Source of the DNA: Vespa crabro
Lineage: Eukaryota; Arthropoda; Insecta; Hymenoptera; Vespidae
Assembly (NCBI RefSeq): GCF_910589235.1
Contig: NC_060955.1
Coordinates: forward strand, 20,525,058 to 20,589,057
Length of the DNA: 64,000 nt
Direction of reading: 5' to 3'
A model generated the notes under the pieces. That model made no database searches and was not told the DNA's origin. It worked only from the letters and a program-made list of their open reading frames with translations. Shown here one piece after another: positions 45,735 through 56,599 of this stretch. The first letter of the stretch is position 1; every line of letters begins with the position of its first letter. The position numbers were made by a program, and so were the translations under genes.

Positions 45735-45859
45735 TTTCTCTTCTTCTCACACCCGTTTAATCCGCCTACGTCGAGTGGACGAAACCACCATCGAATGACT
45801 ACAACATCCATCTCTCTTTTCGCTCACACATAATAATTGTTTTAACACCTTCGATTCGA

Positions 45860-45861
<2 letters not shown>

Positions 45862-45900
<39 letters not shown>
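45862..45900. repeat. 39-base poly-T tract
   Basis: Uninterrupted T run bounded by C on both sides and followed by CTTAACG, the same seven bases that follow the poly-T at 856-893. Confidence 0.95.
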
Positions 45901-45904
45901 CTTA

Positions 45905-47090
45905 ACGTTTACACATCTTTCATTCTTCTTACGTTCGGATATAAGTGATTTTATTTATTTTAACGATATTAATTTGATAATGACGAGATTAATTTCTTTT
46001 TTTGCGTTCTTCGATCATGTATATACGTCATATTACAAAACATGGCTAATTGCAATCGTGGAATCATGTAATGCATCGATCCATCGAAGGAAGCTTTTAC
46101 TTTTTTCATTTTAAGATCGATTGGCTTTCTGGATATTATTCAATTCCATTATCGCTGAAATACGATATAATTGTATATTATTACTATCCATTAAACCATC
46201 TCATTTTTTTTTTTTTTTGTTAATAGCGACAATAAATGACGAACGAGAAACGATGAACGACGAACAACGACGATATTTTCTTTTTTTTTTTTTTTTTTCT
46301 TATTTCCCATCTCAGTTTCATAGAAGCTTTGGCAAACGGTAGCGACATGAATCTTTGACCGTACGATACTCAATACTGGGAGTCTGATTTATTGGCAAAC
46401 GGCAAAAAGTTTTCTTAGAAAAGGCTTGTAACCCTTACCTAGACACAGCGATTTCATAGAACACTAAGACTTTTAGACCTGAATTCAGTCGCAAGTTCGG
46501 ACCTAGAATTTGAGGCTACCACAAGCGATAACGAGCGCCATTTGTAAAGACCATTGTGTTGTTGGTTCGAAGATTCTACACTGCAACGAGTTTCCTTTTG
46601 ACTTCAATTTGAAAAAAAAAAAAGAAAAAAAAAGGAAAACCAACATTTTTAACACAGCATGCTCTGGGATCTTTAGTCATTTTATCCCTTCCGTCCTCTA
46701 CGATAAATCATAGATCGATTTGGATCTTTACAATTTCTTTTCTTTTTGTTTTTTTTCCTTTTTTTTTTCTTTTTTTCAGTAGACTTTCCAAACGAACGAT
46801 TTAGAAATAAAAAAAAACAAAGAGATAAAAAAAGAATGTAGATGGCAAATGAACTCCTTTCAAATTACAAATTAATTTCTCCCGATTGATTAATTTTCAT
46901 TGCATTTAATAAAATATTCTCATTAGATACGAGATGGAAATATATGATTTATTCCGGGTTTCGTATAATCGATGATCTTAATATTGTAAAAAAAGAAAGA
47001 AAAAAAGGGAGGAGTAGGTAGAAATATAGTGTGTATGGAGGAAAAAAAAAAGGGGAGAAAAAAGGGAAAGGAGGGAGAAAAAGTGGGCAC
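45905..47090. other. AT-rich noncoding sequence with T/A tracts
   Basis: T tracts at about 46205-46220 and 46281-46300, an A tract at about 46612-46637, a T tract at about 46736-46779 and an A/G tract at about 46985-47085. The unique part at 46340-46600 shows no frame of note. Confidence 0.5.
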
Positions 47091-47360
47091 GCTCTTTCCG
47101 GTGAGCTTGGAATTTCGAATTTTAAGAGGGTTCTCCGAGGAAACGGTGTACGCGTGGACGTAAAATACAAGCTTGCTCGGCCATAGGTCGATGCCGTTGG
47201 CGTGCATATACTGAACTAGGATAGCCCAGCATCGCAACATCTGCCAGTGGCCACTGACAGACCGACGGAACCACCACGCACTTACGCAACTGTCGCGTCA
47301 ATGTTCGGGATACGACGACCGTCTCCTGACCATTCGGACTGACCATCGATTAGACGATTA
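47090..47360. other. GC-richer repeat-free segment
   Basis: Balanced sequence open on the minus strand in two phases (74 and 105 codons; the longer one ends in low-complexity Phe/Pro). Contains the 12-bp palindrome CAGTGGCCACTG (47245-47256). No recognised domain; regulatory or exonic nature undecided. Confidence 0.25.
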
Positions 47361-47957
47361 GGCGATACCTTTAAATGTTTACCCCGATAACCAACTGTTT
47401 TCTTTTAGTTTCCCATTTTTCCATTGCATCCTTCTATTACGTATTCTCATTCAACAAAAAAGAAAAAAGAAAAAAAAGACAATGTGGGACACAACAAGAT
47501 AATTAATTCTATGAATGATTCATTATCGTTAGAGATATCTAAGCGAAGAATTTCTGTCGAAATAGTAATGACTTAAAGTAATCATTTTTATATGACATTT
47601 TCTTTTTTTTCTTTCTTTTCATTTTTTTCTTTTTTTTCTTTTTATTATAAATAAGATTACACATATAGAAAAATTGTGCGAAACTATCTATTTATTACAA
47701 TTGTGGACTCCACGGAGATTAATTTCTGATTTTCTTTTTTTTTCAGGTATCGTATAGATAGAAAAAAAAACAACAAAAGAAAAAAAGCAGAAGGAGAGAA
47801 AGAAACAAGAAAGAGATGAAAGATATAATAAAAAGAAACACGATCATTAAATATTGATCACGTTAAAAAAATTATCAAGGAATTTTTATTCTTTTCTTGT
47901 TTGATTCCAATGTTCAATCAAGAGTGCTCTTATCACGATGAGGGACTAAATAGAGAG
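47361..47957. other. AT-rich sequence with T tract
   Basis: T/C tract at about 47602-47643, A-rich stretches near 47460-47480 and 47761-47790. No frame over 60 codons. Confidence 0.55.
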
Positions 47958-48320
47958 TTAATGGAAAATTCGAAGGAGGTGACTCATGAATGTGGGTCGG
48001 ATGCAAGACTCGTTGGCGAAGAGTAGATTTTCTACGAAGACGTGAGAACGTCTAATGGTGTCACCTGAGATCATAATGGATGGTGCTCGGGAATAAAGGC
48101 TTGTTTTTACCGACGTGGAATAGGCGAACCCCCTCCTGAGTGTCTCGTGTCTTGGCAACGCGATAATAGTGCCATCGCTGCGAGAAAAGATACGACTTTC
48201 TTCCTTGGTGTAAATGGATGTAAGGTCGGAATTGTTACGAACTGTTGCCTTCTCGTTTATAGATGATAAAATCTTTTCTCTTTCCTCTAAAGCATCTCTT
48301 TTTATTTCTATATTTTCCAT
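47958..48320 (-). other. unassigned 120-codon open frame
   Basis: Minus-strand frame of even amino-acid composition, with no homopolymer runs and a Glu/Lys-rich start. It is the least repeat-driven long frame in the window, and the plus strand is not open over the same span. No domain is recognised and no flanking splice sites were confirmed. A frame of this size is still expected by chance. Confidence 0.2.
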
Positions 48321-48414
48321 TTAAATTCAACGATTTGTTACGAGTTTCATATTTAAAAGGATAGACGATAAATTAGTTACGTACCATACGCAATTATGAT
48401 TTTTCTTCTTTAAC

Positions 48415-48417
<3 letters not shown>

Positions 48418-48453
<36 letters not shown>

Positions 48454-48477
48454 CTCTCTCTCTCTCTATATATATAT
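48418..48477. repeat. (CT)n joined to (TA)n
   Basis: About 24 CT units with one GG break, then a short TA array. Confidence 0.95.
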
Positions 48478-48479
48478 TT

Positions 48480-49420
48480 ATTAACAATAAAATAATATCA
48501 CATCGCGTTTAAAGAATTTGATTTTCCTATAAAGATACTTTTGTCAGATTTAAGATTTCCAATTTGTTCGAAATTAATGTTCCTTCTTCGTGGACATATG
48601 TGAAAAAGATAATGAATGAAATTAAAGAGAGAAAAACTGTGTGAAAGACATACGTAAAGAAAGATAAAAAATTTTGAGATTGTTCTTGTAAAATATGTTA
48701 CAAGTATCGAATGATTTTGTATCCTTCGTAACTTCGAACGAAATAGTCTCCATTTCTACGCTTATTTAGTACTTTAAAGTTGTGCTGGTATTTCGAGTAT
48801 GGTTTTCATCAACGTAGCGAAACGTCCGTGAAAGGTTTCGCTTTCCGACTTCCATTTCCTGTACCGTTGTTTCCTTCGAAATCGCTTTCCATCTTATTTT
48901 CCTTTTGGTCAAGTTTTTAGACCAACACCCTTGACATTTTTCTTTATTTTTCTCGCGTTTCAACTATTCACTCTAGTTCTTCCCCCACTCTTCTCCCTTT
49001 CCTCTTCTTCTTTCTCATATTTTTTTCCTCTCTTCCTTTTGCTTACTACGAAGACTGTCGTCGAAGAAATTAGACCTGTCTCAGTTTACGAACATGCGAA
49101 CATCCGGTAGCTATGAAGAGTTACACTCCATTGAAAACTTCCTTTCGTGCCAAACGTCTCGGGAAATGATTTCCCTTAGAGATAGATTTTTTCTTTTTTT
49201 CTTTCTTTCTTTCTTTCTTTTTTTTTTTAAATACAACTTATCAATAAAATCAAAAGTTATGATGAAAATATAAAAGAAAATCTTAAATCAAATTGATATT
49301 GTAATAATATAGAAGATCGAAGATTTAATAGTAAATTATTCGAGATGATCCGTTAGATGAATTTTTGTTAGGATTAATTGCATTTATTATAAATGAGTAT
49401 AACATTTTCTTTCTCTTAAT
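48480..49420. other. unique noncoding sequence
   Basis: AT-rich, with a pyrimidine-rich part at about 48975-49035 and a TTTC tract at about 49190-49230. A 65-codon minus-strand frame (48766-48963) is unrecognised. Confidence 0.5.
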
Positions 49421-49424
49421 CTCT

Positions 49425-49441
49425 GTCTCTCTCTCTCTCTG

Positions 49442-49476
<35 letters not shown>

Positions 49477-49510
49477 CTCTTTTTCTCTTTCTTTCTTTCT
49501 TTCCTTCTCT
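49425..49510. repeat. CT / ATCT / TTTC compound repeat
   Basis: CT units with GTCT breaks, then ATCT units, then TTTC units, all pyrimidine-rich on the plus strand. Confidence 0.93.
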
Positions 49511-49539
49511 GATGCAGGTATCAATTTCCTCACAGGTTT

Positions 49540-49950
49540 GAAATCTCTTTTTCCAGACACCGCAATCTCATAGAGACCGAGCGCGACGTCTTCTCTCGAG
49601 GCCATCCACGCTTCTTCTTCCTCGTATATCTCTCTTTCTTTCTCCAACTAAGGAAGGAGGCTTACCTTACGATTTTTCGCGCTAAGACGACGATATTTCA
49701 TCGTGGCCGGTGAATAGAAGGAGGAGAGGTGGCCCCATCGTAAATGTAAAGATCAAGTGAGCGAGATTGTCCCCGTTCTTCTCTCCAGCTTCCTCTCCGC
49801 CGATGCCTTTTGCCTTCACCTCGCAAATTCTCGCTCTAATCTTTGAGTAATTGTCCCAGCACAAAAGGGAAAACGGAGCGACGAAGACTCCAATGACCTG
49901 CCCGTAGCCGGGCATACCATCTTTTTCCTTTCCTTTCATTGCATTTTTTT
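49540..49950. other. balanced unique sequence
   Basis: GC-richer DNA without repeats, open for 85 codons on the minus strand (49682-49939) with no recognised domain. Confidence 0.3.
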
Positions 49951-49959
49951 ACTTTGGCG

Positions 49960-50120
49960 ATCAGCTCTAACACTCCCATCCACCCACTGTAGCTACCGTC
50001 TCCTCTAGCGATTAATCTTCGATTATGGCGCCGCTGACAGCCGCACTCGTAACACTTTTATGGTCTCCGCGAAATGCACCAAGGTGTTGACCTAAAAACC
50101 CAACTTTGTCACCGTTTGCC
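49960..50120. other. repeat-free island with homeodomain and Hth-like words, candidate CNE
   Basis: Contains GCGATTAATCTTCGATTATGG (about 50008-50028, cores GATTAATC and GATTATGG), CTGACAGCC (about 50034-50042, containing TGACAG, the Homothorax/Meis core) and ACACTTTTATGG (about 50051-50062, containing TTTATGG, a posterior-Hox-like site). Hox, TGACAG and TTAT words this close recall Hox/Hth composite enhancers. No alignment evidence is available. Confidence 0.35.
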
Positions 50121-50187
50121 AACGTGTTTGGAATCGTTACCGTCAATTTTTATAGGGGGAGGGGGAATACTTTACTGCGTCTCTAGT

Positions 50188-50270
50188 TCTTTCTTTCTTT
50201 CTTTCTTTCTTTCTTTTTTTTCCTTTTACTTCTCTTTCTTTATTTCTTTCTATTTTTTTTCTTTTTTTTA
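50188..50270. repeat. TTTC / T-rich tract
   Basis: Perfect TTTC units followed by T-rich sequence. Preceded by a short G run (50155-50164). Confidence 0.9.
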
Positions 50271-50510
50271 TTTTAAACAAAAAAAGATTCAAAACAAAAT
50301 AAAAATATCAATGTTCATCATTGAATCTTTCACGCATGAAGAACGTTTGAAATATTATATTGAAATTATAAACTTTCGAACCAATTCGTCACTCTAAGTC
50401 ACACTTTTTTTTTTCCTACCGATGAGAAAAATAATCTTGCTTTATTCACGTAAATCGCAGTATTTCGAGTGGGCGAAAAAGTCGTTTTTGGTTAGGAAGG
50501 ATGGATCATT

Positions 50511-50903
50511 TTGATGGGAAGAGAAGAGGGATTCACAGGTATCGGTTACAAGAGAGAAGAGTGTCATTTGTATCGTGAAAAAATATGTGCCATTCGACGT
50601 AAGGATATTGATGCGCATCGAGAGGGGTCCTTATTGTTAAGGGCCACCCCCTCGAGGTCTCTAGCATACATCGAATCCTTCGTTTCCCGCGCGAGGACGA
50701 AAGGACTGCACTTAATATATTGGGACTTTTGTACCTTCCTGGAACACGGCTTTTGCGCAACAGCCGGCACATCCTTTTATACGCGCACCGAAGGAGCTGA
50801 AGTCGCGAGATGGTTGGATTTCCTCACCTGCCTCCTTCGATCTTTAAGAAAGATCGTCATTCTCGTTGTCCGATCTATTGGAAATTTTTACAAGTTAATG
50901 TAA
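50511..50903 (+). other. unassigned 130-codon open frame
   Basis: Balanced, CpG-rich segment. The plus-strand frame has several Cys and Arg but no pattern of a known domain. The minus strand is open for 68-79 codons over the same bases, which weakens the coding case. Flanks are poly-T-rich (from 50943). It could be a GC-richer regulatory island instead. Confidence 0.18.
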
Positions 50904-50942
50904 TATAATTTTGAAAAATATCGAATGAAAGGAAGAGCGTGA

Positions 50943-50968
50943 TTTTTTTTTTTTTTTTTTTTTTTTTA
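50943..50968. repeat. poly-T tract
   Basis: About 26 T, followed by further T-rich words to 51070. Confidence 0.93.
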
Positions 50969-51155
50969 ATTATCATTTTTAATTATCTTTTTTTTTAATC
51001 ATTTTTTCTTCATCGTTTTTTTTTTCAAATTTAAAGTAAGCATATTTTTATAATGGATTTTTTTTTTATCTGAGCGATAGGAAAAAAGAAGTTGTGATTA
51101 ATAAATTACGTGATAAATGTAGATTATCGATTAAAAAGGGATGATAGGAAGAATT

Positions 51156-51185
51156 AGAGAAAAATCATTTAGAGAAAAATCATTT
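51156..51185. repeat. exact 15-bp tandem duplication
   Basis: AGAGAAAAATCATTT at 51156-51170 and again at 51171-51185. Confidence 0.95.
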
Positions 51186-51491
51186 CTCCAAAAAACCATA
51201 AGTTTTTTCACAATATAGATCGTGTTCTATCTATCTTTGTAGTTTTGTTTTTGTTTTCTTTTTTTTTTTTTTTATTTCTTTTCTTTCCTTTTTGATCATT
51301 CGAATTTTAGTGAAATATCTGAAACGTACCACGTCGAAGGGTCTGCGGTAAAATGATAGAGACAATAGGTGGAAACATCGCCACGTGACTAGCCAAAGGT
51401 TCTCGCCTCGTGAAAAAAAAAAAAAAATAAAAGAGGAGACCGCCCATAGCAAGATTGTAAATCATTTCACCTAACATCATTACGCTTCTTT

Positions 51492-51497
<6 letters not shown>
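51186..51497. other. unique sequence with T and A tracts
   Basis: T tract at about 51249-51273 and A tract at about 51413-51427. CACGTG E-box at 51382-51387. No gene recognised. Confidence 0.5.

Positions 51498-51539
<42 letters not shown>
51498..51539. repeat. (CT)n microsatellite
   Basis: About 21 CT units. Confidence 0.95.
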
Positions 51540-51542
<3 letters not shown>

Positions 51543-51581
51543 CCGTCTCATTCTCTTTTTCTCTTTCTCGAATTTCATTTC

Positions 51582-51643
51582 TTCTTCTTCCTCCTCCTTC
51601 TTCTTTTCCTCCTCTTCTTCCTCCTCCTCCTCCTCCTCCTTCC
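51582..51643. repeat. TTC / CTC trinucleotide repeat
   Basis: Begins as TTC units and ends as seven CTC units. Gly- or Arg/Glu-rich minus-strand frames are artefacts. Confidence 0.95.
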
Positions 51644-51746
51644 AACGTTTGGCTTTAGATGAAACAGAGGTAGTTTTTGCGAAAAGCGTTTTAACGCCGG
51701 CATAAAACGCATCGTTAAGCGAGATAGAAAAAGGGACGAAGGGAGA

Positions 51747-51816
51747 TATATATATGTGTACGTGCGTACGTGTGTCTGCGCTCGCTCGTGTGTATGTGTG
51801 TGTGTGTGTGTGTGTA
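51747..51816. repeat. 70-bp alternating purine-pyrimidine tract
   Basis: TA units pass into GTGTACGTGCGTACGTGTGT, a short CTGCGCTCGCTC break, then (GT)n to 51816. Such composition favours Z-DNA; Cys/Val codons in the plus-strand frame come from it. Confidence 0.9.
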
Positions 51817-51819
51817 TTA

Positions 51820-53360
51820 GACAGAGAGAAAAAAGAAACTACCAGCCCTTATACACACTCCCTTTCTTTCTATTACGATCCTTTTGCAGTATACTTTCTA
51901 TCCACGTGTCCTGGTCAGTAGTGGTGGTCCAATATTATTCCGTAAATGATGGATGTTGTTTCTAAGGTATACATCATAGACCAAGAAGCGTCATTATAAA
52001 ACTGTTCCGCGATTTTTCCTGGTCGGTAAAATGTTAAGTCATTCGCGGCAAGTCCAAACGGAAGCCGACTTACTGACCGACTGACTATTTCAAATTTCCG
52101 TATGGCATATGGCGCGTGCTGATTCGCAAGGTGAAATTCACGGAATAATTGGTTTCAATAGTCAAAAGATAAGTGATTTACCAAAAGATCATCATATTCC
52201 AATAAGTTTCGCATATAACGATGAATGGAAGATCGATCGTATTCCATTTTCTTCGAGTCATCTTGTATTTAAAAGTAGAAATGTTGCGTTGCTTAAAATT
52301 TGAAGTTCAGCTGCTATTAATTTAATAATAATAATAATAATATATATATATATAGGATGGGCATGTTTTCCATGAAATTTCGTAAGGTACTCGAAGTTGA
52401 AAAGCGATTAATGACGCGTCGATTTGGTTTGAAACGAATCGCAAGTCGTTTATGGATCTAAAGATACGGACCTCGATTCGTCATCGAAAAGACGGACGTA
52501 CTTCGCGTTTATATATCTTTTTCAAGATTCCCTTTCTCAAGTCGAGAAGAAATCGTGACGCGCGAGCCTTTTTTCAAAAAATCGGACAATGCTCATAGAT
52601 GCAGCTGCGATTAACGTTCGTGCGGGTGAATGCAGATCGGAATGACGTGCGTGACAAGGTGAAATAAATAAGAGCGCGTGTCGTAGATCTTTTATCCACC
52701 GGTTTGAACACGTTTTATGATTCTCGATGGATTTCATTTTTTTTTTTTTTTGTTTTTTTTTCCTGAAGAAGTCCGAATGCTGATAATATTAAATAAAAGA
52801 AAAAAGAAGAAGAAGAAAAAAAAAAATTCGAAAAAATTAGGAAACTCTATTGATGTCATTTAATGTTCCTTCGAATCGACAGTATTAACGTTGGTATTAT
52901 AAAATTTTTCTTGATAAAATGAACATAAGAAAATGTGTAGAATATATTTGAAAAACTCCAAGTATCTTTACCCTTCTATAAGGGCTAACTTTTTGTGTGT
53001 TGCTTTCACAGACATAAGAGCAAATGGAAAAAGTTTTTGGCAAAGTTTCGAGAAAGAAATCGTATTCACAGGAGATTCTTGATAGCAGCTACTCGAAGAG
53101 AGGTAAAGAAACGTAGTAGCAAGAAAATATACTATAATAATAAAAGGTACGAAGGGAGCTGAGAGAAATAGAAGAGAAGAGAAGAGAAAATATCAGATGG
53201 TCAAAGGAAAGAATGAAGGTTAGACATTTGAAATGATTCGCAACACGTTAATTATTATTGTCCTTCCGCAGCTTGAAAGTCGAAAAACCCTTGCGGCATA
53301 TTCATACGTTTAGCAAAAGAAAATGAGTGATTTTTTTTTTGCCGAATGATTAGAAGAGAT
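51820..53360. other. unique noncoding sequence, short ATA/TA array
   Basis: Balanced unique DNA at 51950-52320, an ATA then TA array at about 52323-52357, balanced DNA to 52735 and T/A tracts at about 52737-52763 and 52797-52830. Frames of 64-69 codons are unrecognised. Confidence 0.5.
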
Positions 53361-53367
53361 CTGTTGT

Positions 53368-53424
53368 ACAGTCAGTCACTCAGTCAGTCAGTCAGTCAAT
53401 CAGTCAATCAGTCAATCAGTCAGT
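53368..53424. repeat. CAGT/CAAT tetranucleotide repeat
   Basis: About fourteen tetranucleotide units, mostly CAGT with CAAT variants in the second half and one CACT. Confidence 0.95.
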
Positions 53425-53429
53425 TCTAC

Positions 53430-54100
53430 TCGATGACAGGTAACCAATAGCTCGGAAGCTAATCTACGTATTATCGGCAAGACTACACTTGGAAAACTTT
53501 TTTGCTTTTTTTCTCTTTCTTTTCTCCACCTCAATCATTTTTCTCTACTCTCATATTCCGTTTTTCGGCTCGACTGAATTCCTCTTCTTCGTTCAGGAGG
53601 AAGTCGTTTTCTTCTCCTTTCCATCCCTTTCCTCCGGACTCAACGACCATTGTCTTTTTTTTTTTTCTTTTTTTTTTTTCTTCTTCTTTTTTTCATTTTA
53701 GATTCAACGTCCATGGAAGGAGTCAAAGGAGTTGAAGGAAGTATATTTTCAAAACGCTAACTTGCTCCTCGAGATACATTCAAGAGATGGAAGAGAACAA
53801 AGAAACTGACCACGATCGCCGTTCATCGTAAATGCTATTGTGCTTCGCTCGTTTCTTGCTAATGTCCGTGAAATTTTAATAGATCCTACGAATGGGGGTG
53901 CATTTTGAGCACAAAGGCCGATTATTCGTGAGATGGAGTTTCATAGAATTTTCAAGTTTCCAGGTAACATACCAATTGGTATTAATTTGATAAGGAAATT
54001 TTTGATTGACGATACTTTTGTTAAATGTTTTTAATCAATTAGATCGATCGAGTATTATATGACTATTATATCGATTAAACGTTTTGATGAACGAAACCTA
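53430..54100. other. pyrimidine-rich then unique sequence
   Basis: T/C-rich part at 53490-53700 gives Phe/Ser frames of no value; then unique AT-rich DNA. Confidence 0.5.
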
Positions 54101-54108
54101 AGATGAAT

Positions 54109-54426
54109 TTAATCCCTTACGCTCAGCCACTTCAGTTCTCGTCTAAGAAGGGAAAAACGACTCTCGAGAGCAGATGCATGTCCCGGAAAGATCCGAGATT
54201 TTAGATATCCCGCCAATTTCTCCTGCGGGTTGTCAATATCTGTAAGAGTCACGACAATGGCTGAGGAATAGGGTAGGTCTCTAAGATACTCGCTCAAGCC
54301 GAACAATAACATATTGCAGAATTTCAAAGGTCTACGTTGAGCATACGTGTGGGCATCACACGGAACATTGCTATTGGTTCGGGGGTGGCGAACTCGTCTC
54401 CAAATCTTTCGTGTGGGATTCCACAT
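54109..54426 (-). other. unassigned 105-codon open frame
   Basis: Minus-strand frame of protein-like composition: no repeats and a balanced middle (about residues 35-90) with Leu, Asp and Glu spread evenly. It ends at a stop near 54109. Upstream on the same strand, ACAG followed by GTGAGATA (about 54425-54440) resembles a splice donor but is in another phase. No domain recognised, so exon status is open. Confidence 0.2.
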
Positions 54427-54529
54427 ATCTCACCTGTTTTCATCGGATAGTATCGTTGCCGATGAAGAAGCAATGGGGATGGAGCACTCTCTTTGATTTC
54501 ACGCTTAACCATAAGAATTACTTTTTACG

Positions 54530-54770
54530 TTGTTTCTTTTTCTCCTGTTTGTTTTTTTTTCTTTTTTTTTTTTTTTTTTATTATTTCTATTTCTATTAAA
54601 TATAAAAAATATTCTCACTTTTAAATAATTATAATCACCTTTAAAATATTATTATTATTAAATTGAATAATAAATTTAACTATATGCAATATAACAAGAT
54701 AATATCGATATTGATATTTATGTTTGAAAAAATGAATTTATTATTAAAAAATTGTTCGTTATTATTTTTC
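54530..54770. other. T-rich tract and very AT-rich sequence
   Basis: T tract at about 54548-54580 followed by AT-only words with no recognisable feature. Confidence 0.6.
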
Positions 54771-54771
54771 T

Positions 54772-54845
54772 AGACATTGTTATTATAATCCTTAATTATA
54801 AATTATAAATTATAAATAAGACATTATTATTATTATAATCCTTAA
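54772..54845. repeat. direct repeat flanking an (AATTATAA)n array
   Basis: AGACATT-(ATT)-TTATAATCCTTAA-type copies at 54772-54795 and 54819-54845 (47-bp spacing, the second with one extra ATT) surround about three AATTATAA units. Looks like local tandem duplication. Confidence 0.85.
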
Positions 54846-54849
54846 AATA

Positions 54850-55570
54850 AGAGAAAGCAAAAAGGGATCGTGAAGTAAATCGAAGGGAAGAAAGTAAATC
54901 GATGCCTCAAAGGAATAAGAAAATATTTCAAAACTGTTTTCAATGGTCAAGGACATTGGTTACATAAGTCATCTTACTTAAAATTACTCGTAAATAAATC
55001 CCATCTGTGTTCAATAAAACAGTGGAAAATTTTGCTCCAGTTTTGGTCAACCTGTAGGATTTACGACAAAGACGACGCTCCGAGTAAAGGTTCCGGAAAT
55101 TTTCTAAACGGAGAAAGATCCTTGCATGGAATTGTATTATCTCGAAGAAAAGTATGAAAGTTCGACCATTGTAAATCACAAGAGACGAAAATTTACAGCA
55201 TTACTCTAGTTTCGATTTTGAAGATCGGATACGCTCAATCACTTTTTCCGTTAAAATGTTTTTTCGTTTGTTACAAAGATCGTTCGTAAACGAAAAACGG
55301 ACGACCATATTTGTGCTCTTTTTAAAGAAACCATAGAAAGGAAAAAAGGTCATTTTGCTGAAAGAAAAAAATAGAAAGTTGTATTGGCGTATGTCTATTT
55401 TTAAAAATGTAAGAATATATTTCTCAATTCTATCTGATTTTTACTTTATACATCGAAGACGAATATCATGTATGTAAATATTAAAATATCGTGCGCGATG
55501 CACGGATTCTTTTCGATTAAATAGGATTATTTCACGTCAGGCATCCTTTCGAGATCTTATACATGCGACA
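54850..55570. other. AT-rich unique sequence
   Basis: One 79-codon minus-strand frame (54940-55179), without recognised features. Nothing else seen. Confidence 0.5.
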
Positions 55571-55573
55571 GTA

Positions 55574-55912
55574 AAAGTAAAAAAAGAAGAAAAAAAAAAG
55601 AAGAAGAGAAAGAAGAGAAAGAAGAGGAAGAGAAAAAAGGAAGAAGAAAAAGAAGAAAGATAGAAAGAAGCAGAAGCGGCCTTCGACGAATCGTTAAGAT
55701 TGCGTTCTCGGCTTCTTCTCTCATCCTTTTATTTTTGTGCTCGCGGGAGAGTAACGAGGGGCTTGTCAGAGTGTCGGGGGTGCCCTGAGAGGAGAGGATA
55801 CTGGAAGGAGAAGAACTCGAGGAAGGAAAGAAGGGAAAGAAGAAGAAGTAGAAGAAGAAGAAAAAGAAGAGAAGTAGAAGAAGAGTAAAAGTAGTAGAAG
55901 GAGAGGGAAGTA
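55574..55912. repeat. polypurine region, GAA/GAAG rich
   Basis: Two purine blocks (55577-55674 and 55786-55905) around a short balanced break. GAA, GAAG and GTAGAAGAAG words are frequent. Potential triplex-forming sequence. The long frames on either strand here are Arg/Glu or Ser/Leu artefacts. Confidence 0.9.
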
Positions 55913-56009
55913 CAAGCTGGAATGGTATGAGGAGAGAGGGTAGGATACTCTCGCGAAGGAAGAAGGCGAGAGTTTAATGATATTCCTGATTACGGCGGCA
56001 CGTGGAAAG

Positions 56010-56071
56010 AGAAAAAGAGGGTTGGATGGTGAAGGAGCGAGGGCGAGAGAAAAAGAGAGATAGAAAAAGGA

Positions 56072-56103
<32 letters not shown>

Positions 56104-56104
56104 G
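56010..56104. repeat. GA-rich purine tract
   Basis: GA/GAAA/GGA units, immediately followed by a GC-rich stretch. Confidence 0.93.
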
Positions 56105-56470
56105 AGCTGGGCTTCTGGTTACGTCTCCACCTTTCCGTGCGAGAACCGTACTCGTCTGAACTAACCACCCCTCCCGAGTCTCTCGCACAAACCCCCGCAC
56201 CACCTTTTTTCCCCGTGGTTCTCGCATAAAAAGTATTGATCTGAAGTTCTTCCTTGGGCTCTCCGTGAACCTCTCGCGAGCCGAGAGGGTTGAATCCACC
56301 CTAACTGCTTGCCCTGCCTTTATATTCATCATCCCTCTAGCGGCCCGAGAGCTCGCCCCGAAAGCTTGGCCTGGGCTCTGTCTTCTTCCAAGGGCTCCTG
56401 GAGTTGGACTTTCTTTCCGTCTTCTTTCCCCTTTCTTTTGCGGCTTTCACTTCCTCCTTCCTTCTCAACA
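56105..56470. other. GC-rich segment with promoter-like character
   Basis: The most GC-rich stretch of notable length in the window, with many CpG and C runs. ATAAAAAG (56226-56233) could be a TATA-like box followed by CpG-rich sequence. A frame on the plus strand (56265-56582) has no recognised domain and turns into a Ser/Pro reading of the CTC repeat. A CpG-rich promoter or 5-prime exon is possible but unproven. Confidence 0.22.
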
Positions 56471-56474
56471 ATCT

Positions 56475-56520
56475 TCTCCTCCTCCTCCTCCTCCTCCTCC
56501 TTTTCCTCCTCATCCTCCTT
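56475..56520. repeat. (CTC)n trinucleotide repeat
   Basis: About nine perfect CTC units and further CCT words. Confidence 0.95.
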
Positions 56521-56599
56521 CGCGCCATCTTTCGTTTCACCCGATCGTGAGAAATCCAAGTTACGTTCTTAGCCGGGGGTGAGGCTATTTTTTATACGA

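Noticed and set aside
47245..47256. 12-bp palindromes here, at 34788-34799 and near 35840-35851 as special sites
   Set aside because: About sixteen 12-bp palindromes are expected by chance in a window of this size, so none is notable alone.
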